This document shows, in pieces, positions 1 through 8,868 of a stretch of 64,000 nt of DNA. How positions within the stretch are numbered: the first letter of the stretch is position 1; the number at the start of each line of letters is the position of its first letter. The notes beneath the pieces were generated by a model. It was given only the letters and a program-made list of their open reading frames with translations. It made no database searches and was not told where the DNA came from. The translations under genes were made by a program, and so were the position numbers. The DNA is from JAFAGX01 sp035623255 (lineage in GTDB: Bacteria; Acidobacteriota; Terriglobia; Terriglobales; Acidobacteriaceae), in the NCBI GenBank assembly GCA_035623255.1, contig DASPTU010000112.1, positions 1 to 64,000 of the forward strand, given 5' to 3'.

Positions 1-66
1 TGCACGGCGGCTGGGCTGGGACATAAAATCGAACTCCAAGGTAAGCACTAACAAAACAAGCAACAT

Positions 67-141
67 GGCGCTATCGTCTAGGGGTTAGGACGGAAGATTC
101 TCAATCTTCAAACCCGGGTTCGATTCCCGGTAGCGCTACCA
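67..141 (+). tRNA. tRNA-Glu (anticodon CTC), CCA encoded
   Basis: A full cloverleaf can be drawn by eye. The 7-bp acceptor stem closes with a G-U first pair. The D arm is followed by a GAAGA/TCTTC anticodon stem enclosing a 7-base loop with CTC at positions 34-36. The 5-bp T stem CCGGG/CCCGG encloses TTCGATT. The 3' CCA is encoded. CTC reads the glutamate codon GAG. Confidence 0.97.
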
Positions 142-357
142 GATCCCCCAAAACGACTTTTCTTAATTGAGGTCTCTCGCTGCGCTCGGGATTTCGCCTG
201 TCGTGTTAAACCTGGGACCAACTCCTGTCTCCCCTCCTTGGCAGTCCTTCTTTGAGAAATTCCTAAACTTTTTTTGATCTGGTTTGCTCGAGCATTTCGC
301 CTTTACCAGTAGAGCTTATTGGGAGCGGTTTCCCTCGGGATTAAAGAGGAGCGTACT

Positions 358-2217
358 ATGCAACTCGCGAAATGTCGGTTGTGGTTCTTAGTGTCTTGCC
401 TCTCCTGTTCTCTGTACGCGCAGCCGTCGGCTACCACAGAGACCTTAAAGGTAGTTCCGCCGCTGGTGAGCTTCAGCGGCGTGATAAGCGATGTGAACGG
501 AAAACCTTTGACCGGAGTGGTGGGTGTGACGTTCGCCTTGTATGCGGAGCAACAGGGCGGTACACCCTTATGGCTGGAAACGCAAAATGTTTATCCCGAT
601 AAGACCGGCCACTACACGGTGATGCTGGGATCGACCAGCAGCAGCGGAATTCCGTCGCGTATTTTTGCTTCCGGGGAAGCGCGTTGGCTGGGAGTGCAGC
701 CGCAAGGACAAGCAGAGCAGCCGCGTGTCTTTGTACTCAGCGTGCCTTACGCAATGGAGGCCGCGAACGCGCAGACGGTGGGCGGACTGCCGGCATCGGC
801 GTTTGTCCTGGCGGCTCCGCCGAGTTCGAGCGGCGTTAGCGCGGCTACTCAGAGCGAGGCTGCGCAGCCATCGGTTACGGGCACCACGGCGGTGACCACC
901 GCTGACGGTTCGGTGAACGCAGTACCGCTGTGGGACTCCGTCAGCGACATCACCAGCTCGGTGATGACGCAGACTGGCAGCGGAAGCACGGCCAGGATCG
1001 GCATTGGCACCAGCAAGCCGGGCACAACCCTGGATGTGAATGGCACAGCGAGCGTGCGTGGAACCTTGTACCTGAACAGCGCCGGCACGGCCACGGCCGG
1101 CAAAGGATACAACTCGCGGCCGCAGGATTTCATAGCCTCGGCCTATAACAGCAGCACGAGCGCGGCTGTGCCCCAGACCTTCCAGTGGCAGGCAGAGCCG
1201 AGCGGGAACGACACGGGCAGCCCGAGTGGAACTCTGAACCTGTTGTTCGGATCGGGATCAAATGCGCCGGGTGAGACCGGGCTGAAGATCGGAAGCAATG
1301 GACGGCTCACTTTTGCCGGAGGGCAGAGCTTCCCCGGTACGGTGACAAGCGTCGCACTCAGCGCACCAATTTCAGACTTCACCGTCAGTGGGTCGCCGGT
1401 GGCGGGGAGCGGCACCCTTGGGTTGAACTGGACCGTGGCTCCCACCAACTCCAGCACTGCAAACGCGATCGTCAAGCGGAATTCTACGGGAGGCTTTTCC
1501 TCGGGACCGATCTATGCAACTGCCAATTCAGGCGCCTACCCTATAGCTGGGTACGACTTCTCGTCCGGTTCTCATGGCGTGGACGGGTACAGCGGCAACG
1601 GCTATGGCGTCTACGGAACGGGGGTGACGGGAGTGTACGGTAGCGGCAGCGAGGATGGCGACGGCGTCGATGCCATCAACGACTCAGGCGGTTATGGACT
1701 GTATTCCTGGACCGCAGATGGCACCGGGATTTCCGCATATTTCAACGGACCGACTGGGCATTGCGCTGTGTTCGGTGACGGCGGCTTCGTCTGCACTGGA
1801 AGCAAATCGGCAGTCGTTCCTGTGAATGGCGGCGCGCGCCAAGTGGCCCTCTATGCAGTGGAGGCGCCAGAAAACTGGTTTGAGGATTTCGGCTCTGCAC
1901 GCCTGTCGCACGGGGAAGTGGTGATCCGCCTGGAGCCGACCTTCGCACAAACGGTCAACACCGAGATGAACTATCACGTTTTCCTAACTCCGCGCGGTGA
2001 GTGTGAAGGCCTCTACGTCGCGGAGAGCGATGGCGCCGGATTCACGGTCCACGAACTGCATCATGGAACTTCCAACGTTGCATTTGATTACCGCATCGTC
2101 GCCCGGCGGAAAGGGTATGAGAACATCCGTTTAGCCGATATGACGAAACGGATGGGTCGGCCAAGGCCTAGAATCCCGGCGGCGGCGAAGCAAGTCAAGC
2201 CGGCTGCTCTTAAGTAA
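358..2217 (+). CDS. Large secreted/surface protein, function unknown
   Basis: About 619 residues. The ATG at 358 was preferred over one 13 codons upstream because it follows an AGAGGAG ribosome site and gives a classic signal peptide ending near CSLYAQ. The N-terminal 150 residues look like a beta-sandwich domain found at the start of many acidobacterial exported proteins (inference from memory of such proteins). The middle is Ser/Thr/Gly-rich and low in complexity, as in repetitive beta-fibre proteins. The C-terminal 130 residues form a compact domain ending in a basic tail. No catalytic motif was recognised. A role in adhesion or the outer surface is a guess. It stands alone between tRNA-Glu and a STAS gene. 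Confidence 0.8.
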   Translation: MQLAKCRLWFLVSCLSCSLYAQPSATTETLKVVPPLVSFSGVISDVNGKPLTGVVGVTFALYAEQQGGTPLWLETQNVYPDKTGHYTVMLGSTSSSGIPSRIFASGEARWLGVQPQGQAEQPRVFVLSVPYAMEAANAQTVGGLPASAFVLAAPPSSSGVSAATQSEAAQPSVTGTTAVTTADGSVNAVPLWDSVSDITSSVMTQTGSGSTARIGIGTSKPGTTLDVNGTASVRGTLYLNSAGTATAGKGYNSRPQDFIASAYNSSTSAAVPQTFQWQAEPSGNDTGSPSGTLNLLFGSGSNAPGETGLKIGSNGRLTFAGGQSFPGTVTSVALSAPISDFTVSGSPVAGSGTLGLNWTVAPTNSSTANAIVKRNSTGGFSSGPIYATANSGAYPIAGYDFSSGSHGVDGYSGNGYGVYGTGVTGVYGSGSEDGDGVDAINDSGGYGLYSWTADGTGISAYFNGPTGHCAVFGDGGFVCTGSKSAVVPVNGGARQVALYAVEAPENWFEDFGSARLSHGEVVIRLEPTFAQTVNTEMNYHVFLTPRGECEGLYVAESDGAGFTVHELHHGTSNVAFDYRIVARRKGYENIRLADMTKRMGRPRPRIPAAAKQVKPAALK

Positions 2218-2467
2218 GTGACCAGATGCAGCACGTCCGATAAAGCCCGTCAAGTCAGTGAGGGTTCTTTTTGCTGCAAGAACGCTACTGATACCGCCCA
2301 CAGGCGCTTAAAATCCAGGTCAGACGGCAGTCACTCTGCCGGTAATTTGGCGAAAGAACGGATCCACTTCGGTTTGTCCTTCTGGGTCTCGATTCGAGGA
2401 GCAAGAAGCAGCTTCACGGAATTGGAATCCGATATCTTAAAATCGTCGATTGTCCGGAGGGAAAAAC

Positions 2468-2821
2468 ATGGCCCTGCGAATAACGGACCGCGATGTAAAT
2501 GGTGTGAGCGTGCTCGATATGGACGGGCGGATCGTTCTCGGTGAGGAAAGCAATGCGCTTCGCGAGCGATTCAAGGCGCTGATGGCGGCGGGAAAGAAAA
2601 GGATCGTGCTGAACCTGGCGAACGTCACTTACATCGACAGCGCCGGGCTCGGAACGCTGGTCGCCATCTTCAACAACGCGCGCTCGCAAGGCTCTACGCT
2701 CAAGTTGGCGAATCTCGGCTCGAAGTCCAAGGAAGTTATGCAGCTCGCGAGATTGATGACTTTCTTCGAAATCTTCGACAGCGATTCCGCTGCTGTCGCG
2801 AGTTTCAGCGGCCCTGCGTAA
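2468..2821 (+). CDS. STAS-domain anti-sigma factor antagonist
   Basis: A single STAS domain of 117 residues, the normal size for SpoIIAA/RsbV-type proteins. These bind an anti-sigma kinase and release its sigma factor depending on phosphorylation of one serine. The phosphorylation motif YIDSAGLG is intact, with the serine at residue 58. The ATG at 2468 follows a GGAGG site at 2456-2460; the TTG six codons upstream overlaps that site and is rejected. No RsbW-like kinase lies nearby. A close paralogue sits at 4685-5038 on the other strand, so the two bracket the cytochrome operon. Confidence 0.9.
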   Translation: MALRITDRDVNGVSVLDMDGRIVLGEESNALRERFKALMAAGKKRIVLNLANVTYIDSAGLGTLVAIFNNARSQGSTLKLANLGSKSKEVMQLARLMTFFEIFDSDSAAVASFSGPA

Positions 2822-2904
2822 ACATGGACCGCGCTTGACTTCCCCGAGGGCGATGCCTAAGATTCGGAAAATTTCGGATTCGTTCTCTTAACGCGCGGCG
2901 CTGC

Positions 2905-3630
2905 ATGAGTTGTGTCAAACGCCAAATCGCAGACCTCGTGGAGTACGGATTGTGCGCAGCATTAGTTGTGTCATTGCCGCCCGAAGCGACGGCGCAGCAA
3001 CACGCATTCCAGCAAGACCCTGTTGACCAGTACATGTCCCGGTTTCTTACTGTGGTGATCCTCATCGGCCTAGGGCTGGTGCTCTGGAGTCTGTCTCGTT
3101 ATCGCGGCCGAGATATCGGAGCAATCTCATGGGGGTTTCTGATCGCGGGCACCAGCATTTTTCCGATGATGTTGACGGGAGTCGGAACAATCCTGGCGTT
3201 AGAAAGAGTTAGGACCGTACCGCTATGCGGGTCGTGCCACCTCACGATGAGATCTTACGTGGACGACATGATGAACCCAGAGAGCAATAGCCTGGCCGCT
3301 GTCCACTACACCAACCGATACATCGCCGAGAACCAGTGTTATGAGTGCCATACCTCTTACGGCATGCTGGGGACGCTGGAGGCCAAAAAGCAAGGGGTGA
3401 TCGACGTTTACAAATACTACACGCACACCTTTCAGCTTCCGCTGCAATTGCGTCATCCCTACCGCGACGGAGATTGCCTCAAATGCCATGCGGGAGCGAC
3501 CAAATGGATTGCGGCGCACGAGGAAAGCCAACAAAGGATCTTCGCGGGTGAGCTAACTTGCATGCAATGCCACAGGGAAACCAACCCCGCGCATCATCAG
3601 ACCCTGGAGGCGCGAGAGTTCAATCCATGA
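2905..3630 (+). CDS. Tetraheme c-type cytochrome, NapC/NirT-like
   Basis: 241 residues with four heme-binding CxxCH motifs (CGSCH 108-112, CYECH 145-149, CLKCH 191-195, CMQCH 219-223). Two hydrophobic segments near residues 46-62 and 74-98 precede the hemes. This layout, a membrane anchor plus four periplasmic hemes, matches the NapC/NirT/NrfH quinol-oxidising family, which passes electrons from the quinol pool to periplasmic reductases. No nitrate, nitrite or TMAO reductase is adjacent, so its electron acceptor is unknown. The stop overlaps the start of the next gene (ATGA), and a small cytochrome c follows, so the three are probably co-transcribed. The N-terminal start is uncertain because the ribosome site is weak. 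Confidence 0.85.
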   Translation: MSCVKRQIADLVEYGLCAALVVSLPPEATAQQHAFQQDPVDQYMSRFLTVVILIGLGLVLWSLSRYRGRDIGAISWGFLIAGTSIFPMMLTGVGTILALERVRTVPLCGSCHLTMRSYVDDMMNPESNSLAAVHYTNRYIAENQCYECHTSYGMLGTLEAKKQGVIDVYKYYTHTFQLPLQLRHPYRDGDCLKCHAGATKWIAAHEESQQRIFAGELTCMQCHRETNPAHHQTLEAREFNP

Positions 3631-4229
3631 GCACACCCTCGGTCAGGACCATCGAGCTCGATCCGCGGATCATTCGGTGGACGCTAATCAGCGCGCAGGT
3701 GCTCGCCCTAACTGTGTATCTGCTGGGTGCGGGATTCTTGCTTCGCACCAGTGGAGGAACTCTCTTCCTCTTCTCGGTCGTGGCGCCCGCGATGGTTCTC
3801 CTGGCGACGCTGGCTCTGGCCGGGGTGGCCCTGTACCGCTATCTCAGGCGCAGTAGCCTGTTCGCGTTCGCGCTCTTCGAACCGGGCGACATCATCTTGC
3901 AACAGGGAGATCAGGGCGACTTCGCCTATTTTATCCAGCAAGGCGAAGTCGAGGTATTCCGGCGAGATACGGAAGTGGAGACAGTGATAGCCCGGCTTAA
4001 GAAGGGACAACACTTCGGCGAGACGGCTCTGATCAGCAACGCGCCGCATCACGCAACAGTTCGGGCAAGAACACGTGTCCGGGTCGCAATGCTTGGAAAA
4101 AGAAAGTTTCTGCACATGCTTCGATTCGTGCATCCTGCGCAGGGCGACCTCATGAGCACGATGAATCAGCAAGCCACGAGGCAGGCCGCGAAAAGAGCCA
4201 AAGCGGCCGCACAGTCGAGGAAGGATTAG
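3627..4229 (+). CDS. Membrane-anchored cyclic-nucleotide-binding-domain protein
   Basis: 200 residues. Two hydrophobic helices (about 20-40 and 46-70) are followed by a CRP-type cyclic-nucleotide-binding fold (about 78-165) and a basic Ala/Arg/Lys-rich tail. The phosphate-binding cassette reads FGETALISNAPHHATV: the conserved Gly-Glu is present, but the arginine that normally contacts the cyclic phosphate is histidine. There is no DNA-binding helix-turn-helix, so this is not a CRP/FNR transcription factor. Its ATG overlaps the stop of the tetraheme cytochrome gene, implying translational coupling. It may sense a ligand or tune the cytochrome complex at the membrane; that is inference. Confidence 0.8.
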   Translation: MSTPSVRTIELDPRIIRWTLISAQVLALTVYLLGAGFLLRTSGGTLFLFSVVAPAMVLLATLALAGVALYRYLRRSSLFAFALFEPGDIILQQGDQGDFAYFIQQGEVEVFRRDTEVETVIARLKKGQHFGETALISNAPHHATVRARTRVRVAMLGKRKFLHMLRFVHPAQGDLMSTMNQQATRQAAKRAKAAAQSRKD

Positions 4230-4234
4230 AGGAA

Positions 4235-4582
4235 ATGAAAAAGAGCTCATTCGGAGCGATGGTTGCGGTCGCCGTGCTTCTCGGAGTGGCGCCCGCGATC
4301 CAGGCAGCGGGCACAGGCGACGCCACCGCGGGCAAATCCGTCTACAGCAGTAAATGCATGATCTGTCATGGGGCTGATGGTGAAGGCGAGACCGGGCATG
4401 CCAGGGCGATGGGACTCAAACCTGCGCGGCTCAGTTCCGACAAGGTCCAGAAGAAAACAGACGCCGAGCTGAAAAAAATCATCCTGGAGGGGTCAGGCAA
4501 AATGAAGCCCCGGAAGGACCTGAGCGAGGCCGACATCGACAACGTCATCGCCTACCTTCGCATTTTTCGCAAGAAACAGTGA
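4235..4582 (+). CDS. Small periplasmic class I cytochrome c
   Basis: 115 residues with a signal peptide cleaved near IQAAG, one CMICH heme site at about residue 41, and a distal methionine candidate in the GKMKPRKDL segment. It has the size and pattern of a mono-heme cytochrome c (cytochrome_CBB3 type), a soluble electron shuttle. It begins five bases after the preceding gene with a GAGG ribosome site, so it probably shares a transcript with the tetraheme cytochrome and the cyclic-nucleotide-binding-like membrane protein. It is a likely electron partner of the tetraheme protein. Confidence 0.9.
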   Translation: MKKSSFGAMVAVAVLLGVAPAIQAAGTGDATAGKSVYSSKCMICHGADGEGETGHARAMGLKPARLSSDKVQKKTDAELKKIILEGSGKMKPRKDLSEADIDNVIAYLRIFRKKQ

Positions 4583-4684
4583 GCCCAGCGCGCAGGTGAT
4601 TTGCAGTGACGCCGCTGGATCCATGTGACCAGCTTCTGTCGTTGCCGATTTTCGGGGAGTTAGAATCCCTCGGGTACGTTGAGG

Positions 4685-5038
4685 TTAGCTCGAGGGCGTG
4701 CGGAAGGCGGCCACTGCTTCGTCATCATTTTGGTAAGACTTGAACACGGTATCGAGCCGTGTCCGTCGAAGCAATTCGGCCACGCGGTGAGTCGGACGAA
4801 CGAGCTTGATCTCGCCGTGCTGAATTCGCGTTGATGCCAAAACTCCAACCAGTGTGCCCAAGCCGCCACTATCGATATATTCTACGTCCGCAAGATTTAA
4901 GACAATCTGGTTGGTTCCCAAGAGAATGTTCTTTACCCTATCGCGCAAAGCCGCGGCTTCGTCACCAAAGACAATGCGCCCGGCGCAGCGCACGATGACG
5001 ACTTCACCCGAAATGCAGGTCTCCATCTTCAGCGTCAT
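4685..5038 (-). CDS. STAS-domain anti-sigma factor antagonist
   Basis: 117 residues, a single STAS domain with phosphorylation motif YIDSGGLG (serine at residue 57). It resembles the protein at 2468-2821 in length and in the GRIV.G.E/D, IVLNLA and LGTLVG segments, so the two look like paralogues. It is convergent with the cytochrome operon and divergent from the PQQ-type dehydrogenase at 5203. No partner kinase is visible in the window. Confidence 0.9.
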   Translation of the reverse strand: MTLKMETCISGEVVIVRCAGRIVFGDEAAALRDRVKNILLGTNQIVLNLADVEYIDSGGLGTLVGVLASTRIQHGEIKLVRPTHRVAELLRRTRLDTVFKSYQNDDEAVAAFRTPSS

Positions 5039-5202
5039 GAAGGGTTACACGCGAAGATTGTAATTCTAAACTTCTGCAAGAGTCGATGGTAGCCACCAGG
5101 CAAATTAGTTCAGAGTATCTGCCTGGCTCAAACTGTTACAGTGAATCCAGGTTTGTCTCGATGGAATCGAATCGGGCAAGCGCAGGAACTTGGAGAAGAA
5201 AA

Positions 5203-6876
5203 ATGGCAAGACTCTTTGACCCAGGATCAGTCATCAAAACCGCAGTCTTCAGCGCCCTCGCAGTAGTCATCCCATTCGCGTTCTCACAAGCTCAGAACCC
5301 AAGTTTTCATAACGCTCCCGAATCCTCCCGGCAGATGAACAACCCTTACGTTGGGCAGCAGAATGCCGCAGCAGGAAAGCGGCTCTATTCGGCACAGTGC
5401 GCGCGCTGTCATGGACCTAATGCGGAGGGATCGGGGAACATCCCCGCGCTCGTGGATGGAGTTTTGGAATCGGTCAGCGACGGCGAAATCTTCTGGTTCA
5501 CCACAAAAGGAGACAAGGCGAGCGGCATGCCCTCATTTGCCAAATTGCCTGAGCAGCAACGCTGGCAGCTGGTCACTTACGTAAAGAACCTGGGCCTGTC
5601 GCAAACGAGCTCAACAGCTAATGCGGTCCCTGAAGCGGCAGCGATGGTGTCGAAAATCAAGGCTCCGCCTCCTACCCCACCGTTTACTGATTTCCGCTAT
5701 GAGCAGCCCGGAAGATTCCGCAAGATCACGGTCAACGATCTGCCGCAGGCTTATGCCACGGCCTCAGCAGAAAACGGTCCGGACGTCGTTGCCCGCCCGG
5801 CAAGTGCGTGGCCCAAGGCTCCCGCAGGGTTCAAGGTCGAACTTTATGCGGAGGGGCTGGAGAATCCGCGGCTCATGCGGACTGCGCCGAACGGGGACGT
5901 TTTTCTGGCCGAAAGCAGAGCCGGCCGTATTCGCGTTTTTCGCGGGACCACCGGGGACGGCAAAGCAGAGTTGAGCGCGATCTTTGCCGGTGGTTTGAAG
6001 CGGCCCTACGGAATCGCGTTCTATCCGCCCGGGCAGAATCCGCAATGGATCTACATTGGGACGAGTAGTGCGGTATTTCGCTTCGCGTATCACAACGGCG
6101 ATTTGAAGGCCTCTGGCTCACCAGAACACATCGCTGACCTGCCGGACACGGAAGGCCATTGGACCAGAGACATTCAGTTCTCTCCCGATGGCAAGAAGAT
6201 GTTTGTGGGAGTTGGTTCGCGTTCAAATGACGACGACACCGACAACAATCCCGACGAGAAAAATCGCGCCAACATTTTGCAATTTAATCCGGATGGATCG
6301 GATATGCAGGTGTACGCATACGGTATCCGAAACCCCGGTGGCGGGCTGGCAATTAACCCCAAAACGGGTGAGCTGTGGTGCTCAGTCAATGAACGTGACG
6401 CGCTCGGTGACAACCTGGTGCCCGACTACATAACTCATGTACAGCCCGGCGGCTTCTACGGTTGGCCATGGTGGTACCTCGGAGCACACCAGGATCCACG
6501 ACAGAAGGGCAAGCATCCCGAGCTGAAAGATAAAGTGATTGTGCCCGACGTGCTACTGCAAGCGCACAACGCGTCATTGGAATTCACCTTCTACGAGGGC
6601 AAACAATTCCCTGCCGAATACCAGGGAGACATTTTCGCTTCGGAACATGGATCGTGGAACCGGTCGGTCCGTGCCGGATACGAGGTGATTCGCGTGCCCC
6701 TTCACCAGTCGGGACATGCCAGCGGCGAGTACGAAGACTTCGTTACCGGATTCGTACTGGATGATGGGCAGGTGTGGGGAAGGCCGGTCGGCATCACGGT
6801 GGCTTCCGACGGCTCATTGCTGGTGAGTGACGACGGATCGAACTCAATCTGGCGTGTCAGCTACACGGGAAATTAA
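5203..6876 (+). CDS. Cytochrome c / PQQ-type (sorbosone dehydrogenase-like) sugar dehydrogenase fusion
   Basis: 557 residues from the ATG at 5203, which follows GGAGAAG and opens a signal peptide ending near SQAQ; in-frame starts upstream (5086, 5161) lack this. A cytochrome c domain with CARCH comes first (about 60-140). It is followed by a long six-bladed beta-propeller of the soluble glucose/sorbosone dehydrogenase family, with typical LEN PRLM, GLKRPYGIAF, YGIRNPGG and SEHGSWNRS elements. Such enzymes oxidise aldoses or sugar-derived aldehydes in the periplasm using PQQ; the fused heme domain would pass electrons onward. The substrate cannot be told from sequence. Confidence 0.88.
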   Translation: MARLFDPGSVIKTAVFSALAVVIPFAFSQAQNPSFHNAPESSRQMNNPYVGQQNAAAGKRLYSAQCARCHGPNAEGSGNIPALVDGVLESVSDGEIFWFTTKGDKASGMPSFAKLPEQQRWQLVTYVKNLGLSQTSSTANAVPEAAAMVSKIKAPPPTPPFTDFRYEQPGRFRKITVNDLPQAYATASAENGPDVVARPASAWPKAPAGFKVELYAEGLENPRLMRTAPNGDVFLAESRAGRIRVFRGTTGDGKAELSAIFAGGLKRPYGIAFYPPGQNPQWIYIGTSSAVFRFAYHNGDLKASGSPEHIADLPDTEGHWTRDIQFSPDGKKMFVGVGSRSNDDDTDNNPDEKNRANILQFNPDGSDMQVYAYGIRNPGGGLAINPKTGELWCSVNERDALGDNLVPDYITHVQPGGFYGWPWWYLGAHQDPRQKGKHPELKDKVIVPDVLLQAHNASLEFTFYEGKQFPAEYQGDIFASEHGSWNRSVRAGYEVIRVPLHQSGHASGEYEDFVTGFVLDDGQVWGRPVGITVASDGSLLVSDDGSNSIWRVSYTGN

Positions 6877-6888
6877 GGGCCCCTTGCT

Positions 6889-7608
6889 TCAGTGCGCGTG
6901 CCCCTGACGTGCCGCTGCGACGAGCGCTCGAAAGAGCGCTCGCGACGGCTCATCCCGGTCCACTGATCGCTCGGGGTGCCACTGAACCGCAAGTACAAAG
7001 TGATCGGGCGCGGTTCCTTCGACAGCCTCGATCACGCCATCGCTGGGACAGCGTGCCACGGCGCGAAGTCCATCACCGATTGCCTCTGCCGACTGGTGAT
7101 GGCTGGAATTAACCGGGATCAATGCACCCTCGCCCGCACCCAGAATCTTAGCCAGCTTTGAATCGGATTCGATTGTCACTTCATGAGCTACCGCGACATT
7201 TCTTCCGGCTTCATGATTGATTGCGGATTCGATGTGCTGAACCAGAGTTCCGTGGCGATACACATTCAAACTCTGCAGGCCGTAGCAAATCCCCAAAATC
7301 GGCTTTTTTGCGTTATATGCGTAGTCGAGAAGTAACGCGTCGACCGCATCACGCCGTTCATCAGAAGAAGCAGTCCTGGCATGGCGGGGCGCCGCGTACT
7401 TCTCCGGATCCACATCGGCCCTGCTTCCCGGCAAGAGCACAGCATGGCAGCTTTCAATGAGCTTACCGGCTTCTCCAGGGGCTCCATTGAGGGGAACCCG
7501 GACTGGCTCGCCTCCAGCCATCTCAACAGCCCGCTCGTACTGCGGCAACGAGCGGTTGGCATACTCCTGCTCGGAATGGGGCACCGGGATCGCGATGCGT
7601 GGGCGCAT
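6889..7608 (-). CDS. Gamma-glutamyl-GABA hydrolase-like class I glutamine amidotransferase (peptidase C26)
   Basis: 239 residues. The nucleophile cysteine lies in the elbow GICYGLQSLN and the catalytic histidine in VQWHPERS, as in PuuD and related C26 enzymes that hydrolyse gamma-glutamyl amides during polyamine breakdown. The reading frame stays open upstream to 7986, but that extension is Cys/Pro-rich noise that overlaps the membrane-protein gene at 7674-7979. The ATG at 7608 begins the family-typical MRPRIAIP strand. No other putrescine-pathway gene is nearby, so the actual substrate is uncertain. Confidence 0.88.
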   Translation of the reverse strand: MRPRIAIPVPHSEQEYANRSLPQYERAVEMAGGEPVRVPLNGAPGEAGKLIESCHAVLLPGSRADVDPEKYAAPRHARTASSDERRDAVDALLLDYAYNAKKPILGICYGLQSLNVYRHGTLVQHIESAINHEAGRNVAVAHEVTIESDSKLAKILGAGEGALIPVNSSHHQSAEAIGDGLRAVARCPSDGVIEAVEGTAPDHFVLAVQWHPERSVDRDEPSRALFRALVAAARQGHAH

Positions 7609-7673
7609 GCCTGATTGTAACGTCTCCTCCGATAACCGTAGAGGCCACGGAGGGTACTGAACGCAATCCAGCG

Positions 7674-7979
7674 CTATCGGCTGGCCCGGGCGACTCCCGC
7701 CAGAATCTTGGTCTGGCGATACGCCCTGATTTCGAGAACCGTTGTGGCAATCAAGGCAACACTGGCAACAACCGCGGCCACCGGTAAGGCTACCTGGCGA
7801 TAAGCAAAGGTCAAATTGGGATGGATCCCGTGAATACGGGCCACAATGACAATTCCCACAATCCCGCCTAGCAGGCCTAGCGCAAACGAGAGCAGCGTGA
7901 GCAGAAAAGTAATGAGCAGAATGCGTGCCGGGATCAGGTACCAGCGCGGCCTGGCAGGGTGAGGTTGTTGGCCGGGCAT
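7674..7979 (-). CDS. Small two-helix membrane protein, unknown
   Basis: 101 residues from ATG 7979, with two strongly hydrophobic segments (about residues 17-45 and 60-85) separated by a short polar loop and ending in a basic tail. It has no recognisable family. It precedes the amidotransferase gene on the same strand by about 65 bases and is divergent from the unknown gene at 8068, which leaves an 88-base shared promoter region. Hydrophobic pattern and codon use support a real gene. Confidence 0.6.
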   Translation of the reverse strand: MPGQQPHPARPRWYLIPARILLITFLLTLLSFALGLLGGIVGIVIVARIHGIHPNLTFAYRQVALPVAAVVASVALIATTVLEIRAYRQTKILAGVARASR

Positions 7980-8067
7980 GTCCCATTCTAGTCCCCGGGA
8001 TCGCCTAGTCGTGGCTTCCGTGTGCCCGAGTTTCGAGAGATTTTCCGGGTGCGATAGAATACCTTTC

Positions 8068-8805
8068 ATGTCGCAAGCTGCACCTGCCATCACGCGTCCC
8101 CCGGCGGAGGTGGTTCGTCGAACTCCGGTTTCTCAGGCCCCAAACGGCATCTGTTACGCCATTGCGGGTGAGGTCACGGTTCCGGTCGCAGATTTGGAGC
8201 GAATGGTGGGTGCCGTGCCTGACTCCGTCGCTGCCGCTCTCAAGCGCAAAGCGTACTACTTCGTTCCGCTCACCGTGAATGCGGGCGATGACACGGTGAT
8301 CGCCGATCGCTATGACGTCACCCTCAGTGACAACGCCGTGTGTCACCGCAATCTGGATCTTGGGGATTCGCAGTGTGTATTCATCTCCACGCGCCTGATG
8401 GACGACAAGTTTTCGGTCGCGTTTGAGTTCTTTATTAATGTCGGCCATGCGGTCGTAGAGCGGGCGGGTGTATCGCAGGCATTTGCTGACCTGGTCTGGA
8501 AACAGGTGGAATCCAATGCCCGAGGTGAAACTTCACTCGATGCCTGGGAGTCGCGGAAACTGGCGACCGGGCATGGCCCTGACGCGGAAAAACATAAGAA
8601 CGAATATCTGGCGGCCACCTTCTCCGACGCGATCTCGATTTACCTGCTGTCTTTGTTTATTGATGTGGATTACTACGATTTGCGGGAGCGCGATTATCCA
8701 CTCTTGGCGCCGGCGCAGTTGGCGGAACGACTGCGGAAAGTGGCGGAGCTGTTCCCGGCCAATCCCGGGTACGAGTTCGCTATCTACTACAAGAGACGAA
8801 GCTAG
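8068..8805 (+). CDS. Conserved-looking hypothetical cytoplasmic protein
   Basis: 245 residues from ATG 8068; the in-frame codons upstream (to 7978) overlap the divergent gene and are rejected. No signal peptide, membrane segment or catalytic motif was recognised. It has balanced composition and a hydrophobic core rhythm, with Tyr/Asp-rich C-terminal segments near DVDYYDLRERDY, so it looks like a genuine globular protein. It lies 63 bases upstream of ispE on the same strand and might share its transcript. Confidence 0.7.
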   Translation: MSQAAPAITRPPAEVVRRTPVSQAPNGICYAIAGEVTVPVADLERMVGAVPDSVAAALKRKAYYFVPLTVNAGDDTVIADRYDVTLSDNAVCHRNLDLGDSQCVFISTRLMDDKFSVAFEFFINVGHAVVERAGVSQAFADLVWKQVESNARGETSLDAWESRKLATGHGPDAEKHKNEYLAATFSDAISIYLLSLFIDVDYYDLRERDYPLLAPAQLAERLRKVAELFPANPGYEFAIYYKRRS

Positions 8806-8868
8806 CAGAATTCGGCTCCCCTAAAATTCTTCGCTCGCCGGTGTTTCCGTAGTTAGAATCATCCATCC

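Noticed and set aside
2218..2544. Open frame of 108 codons directly after the surface-protein stop
   Set aside because: It has no start-site support, a Cys/Arg/Ser-rich composition, and overlaps the clear STAS gene at 2468.
7609..7986. Upstream extension of the glutamine amidotransferase frame
   Set aside because: The translation is Cys/Pro-rich and unlike the family, and it is the shadow of the small membrane-protein gene at 7674-7979 in another frame.
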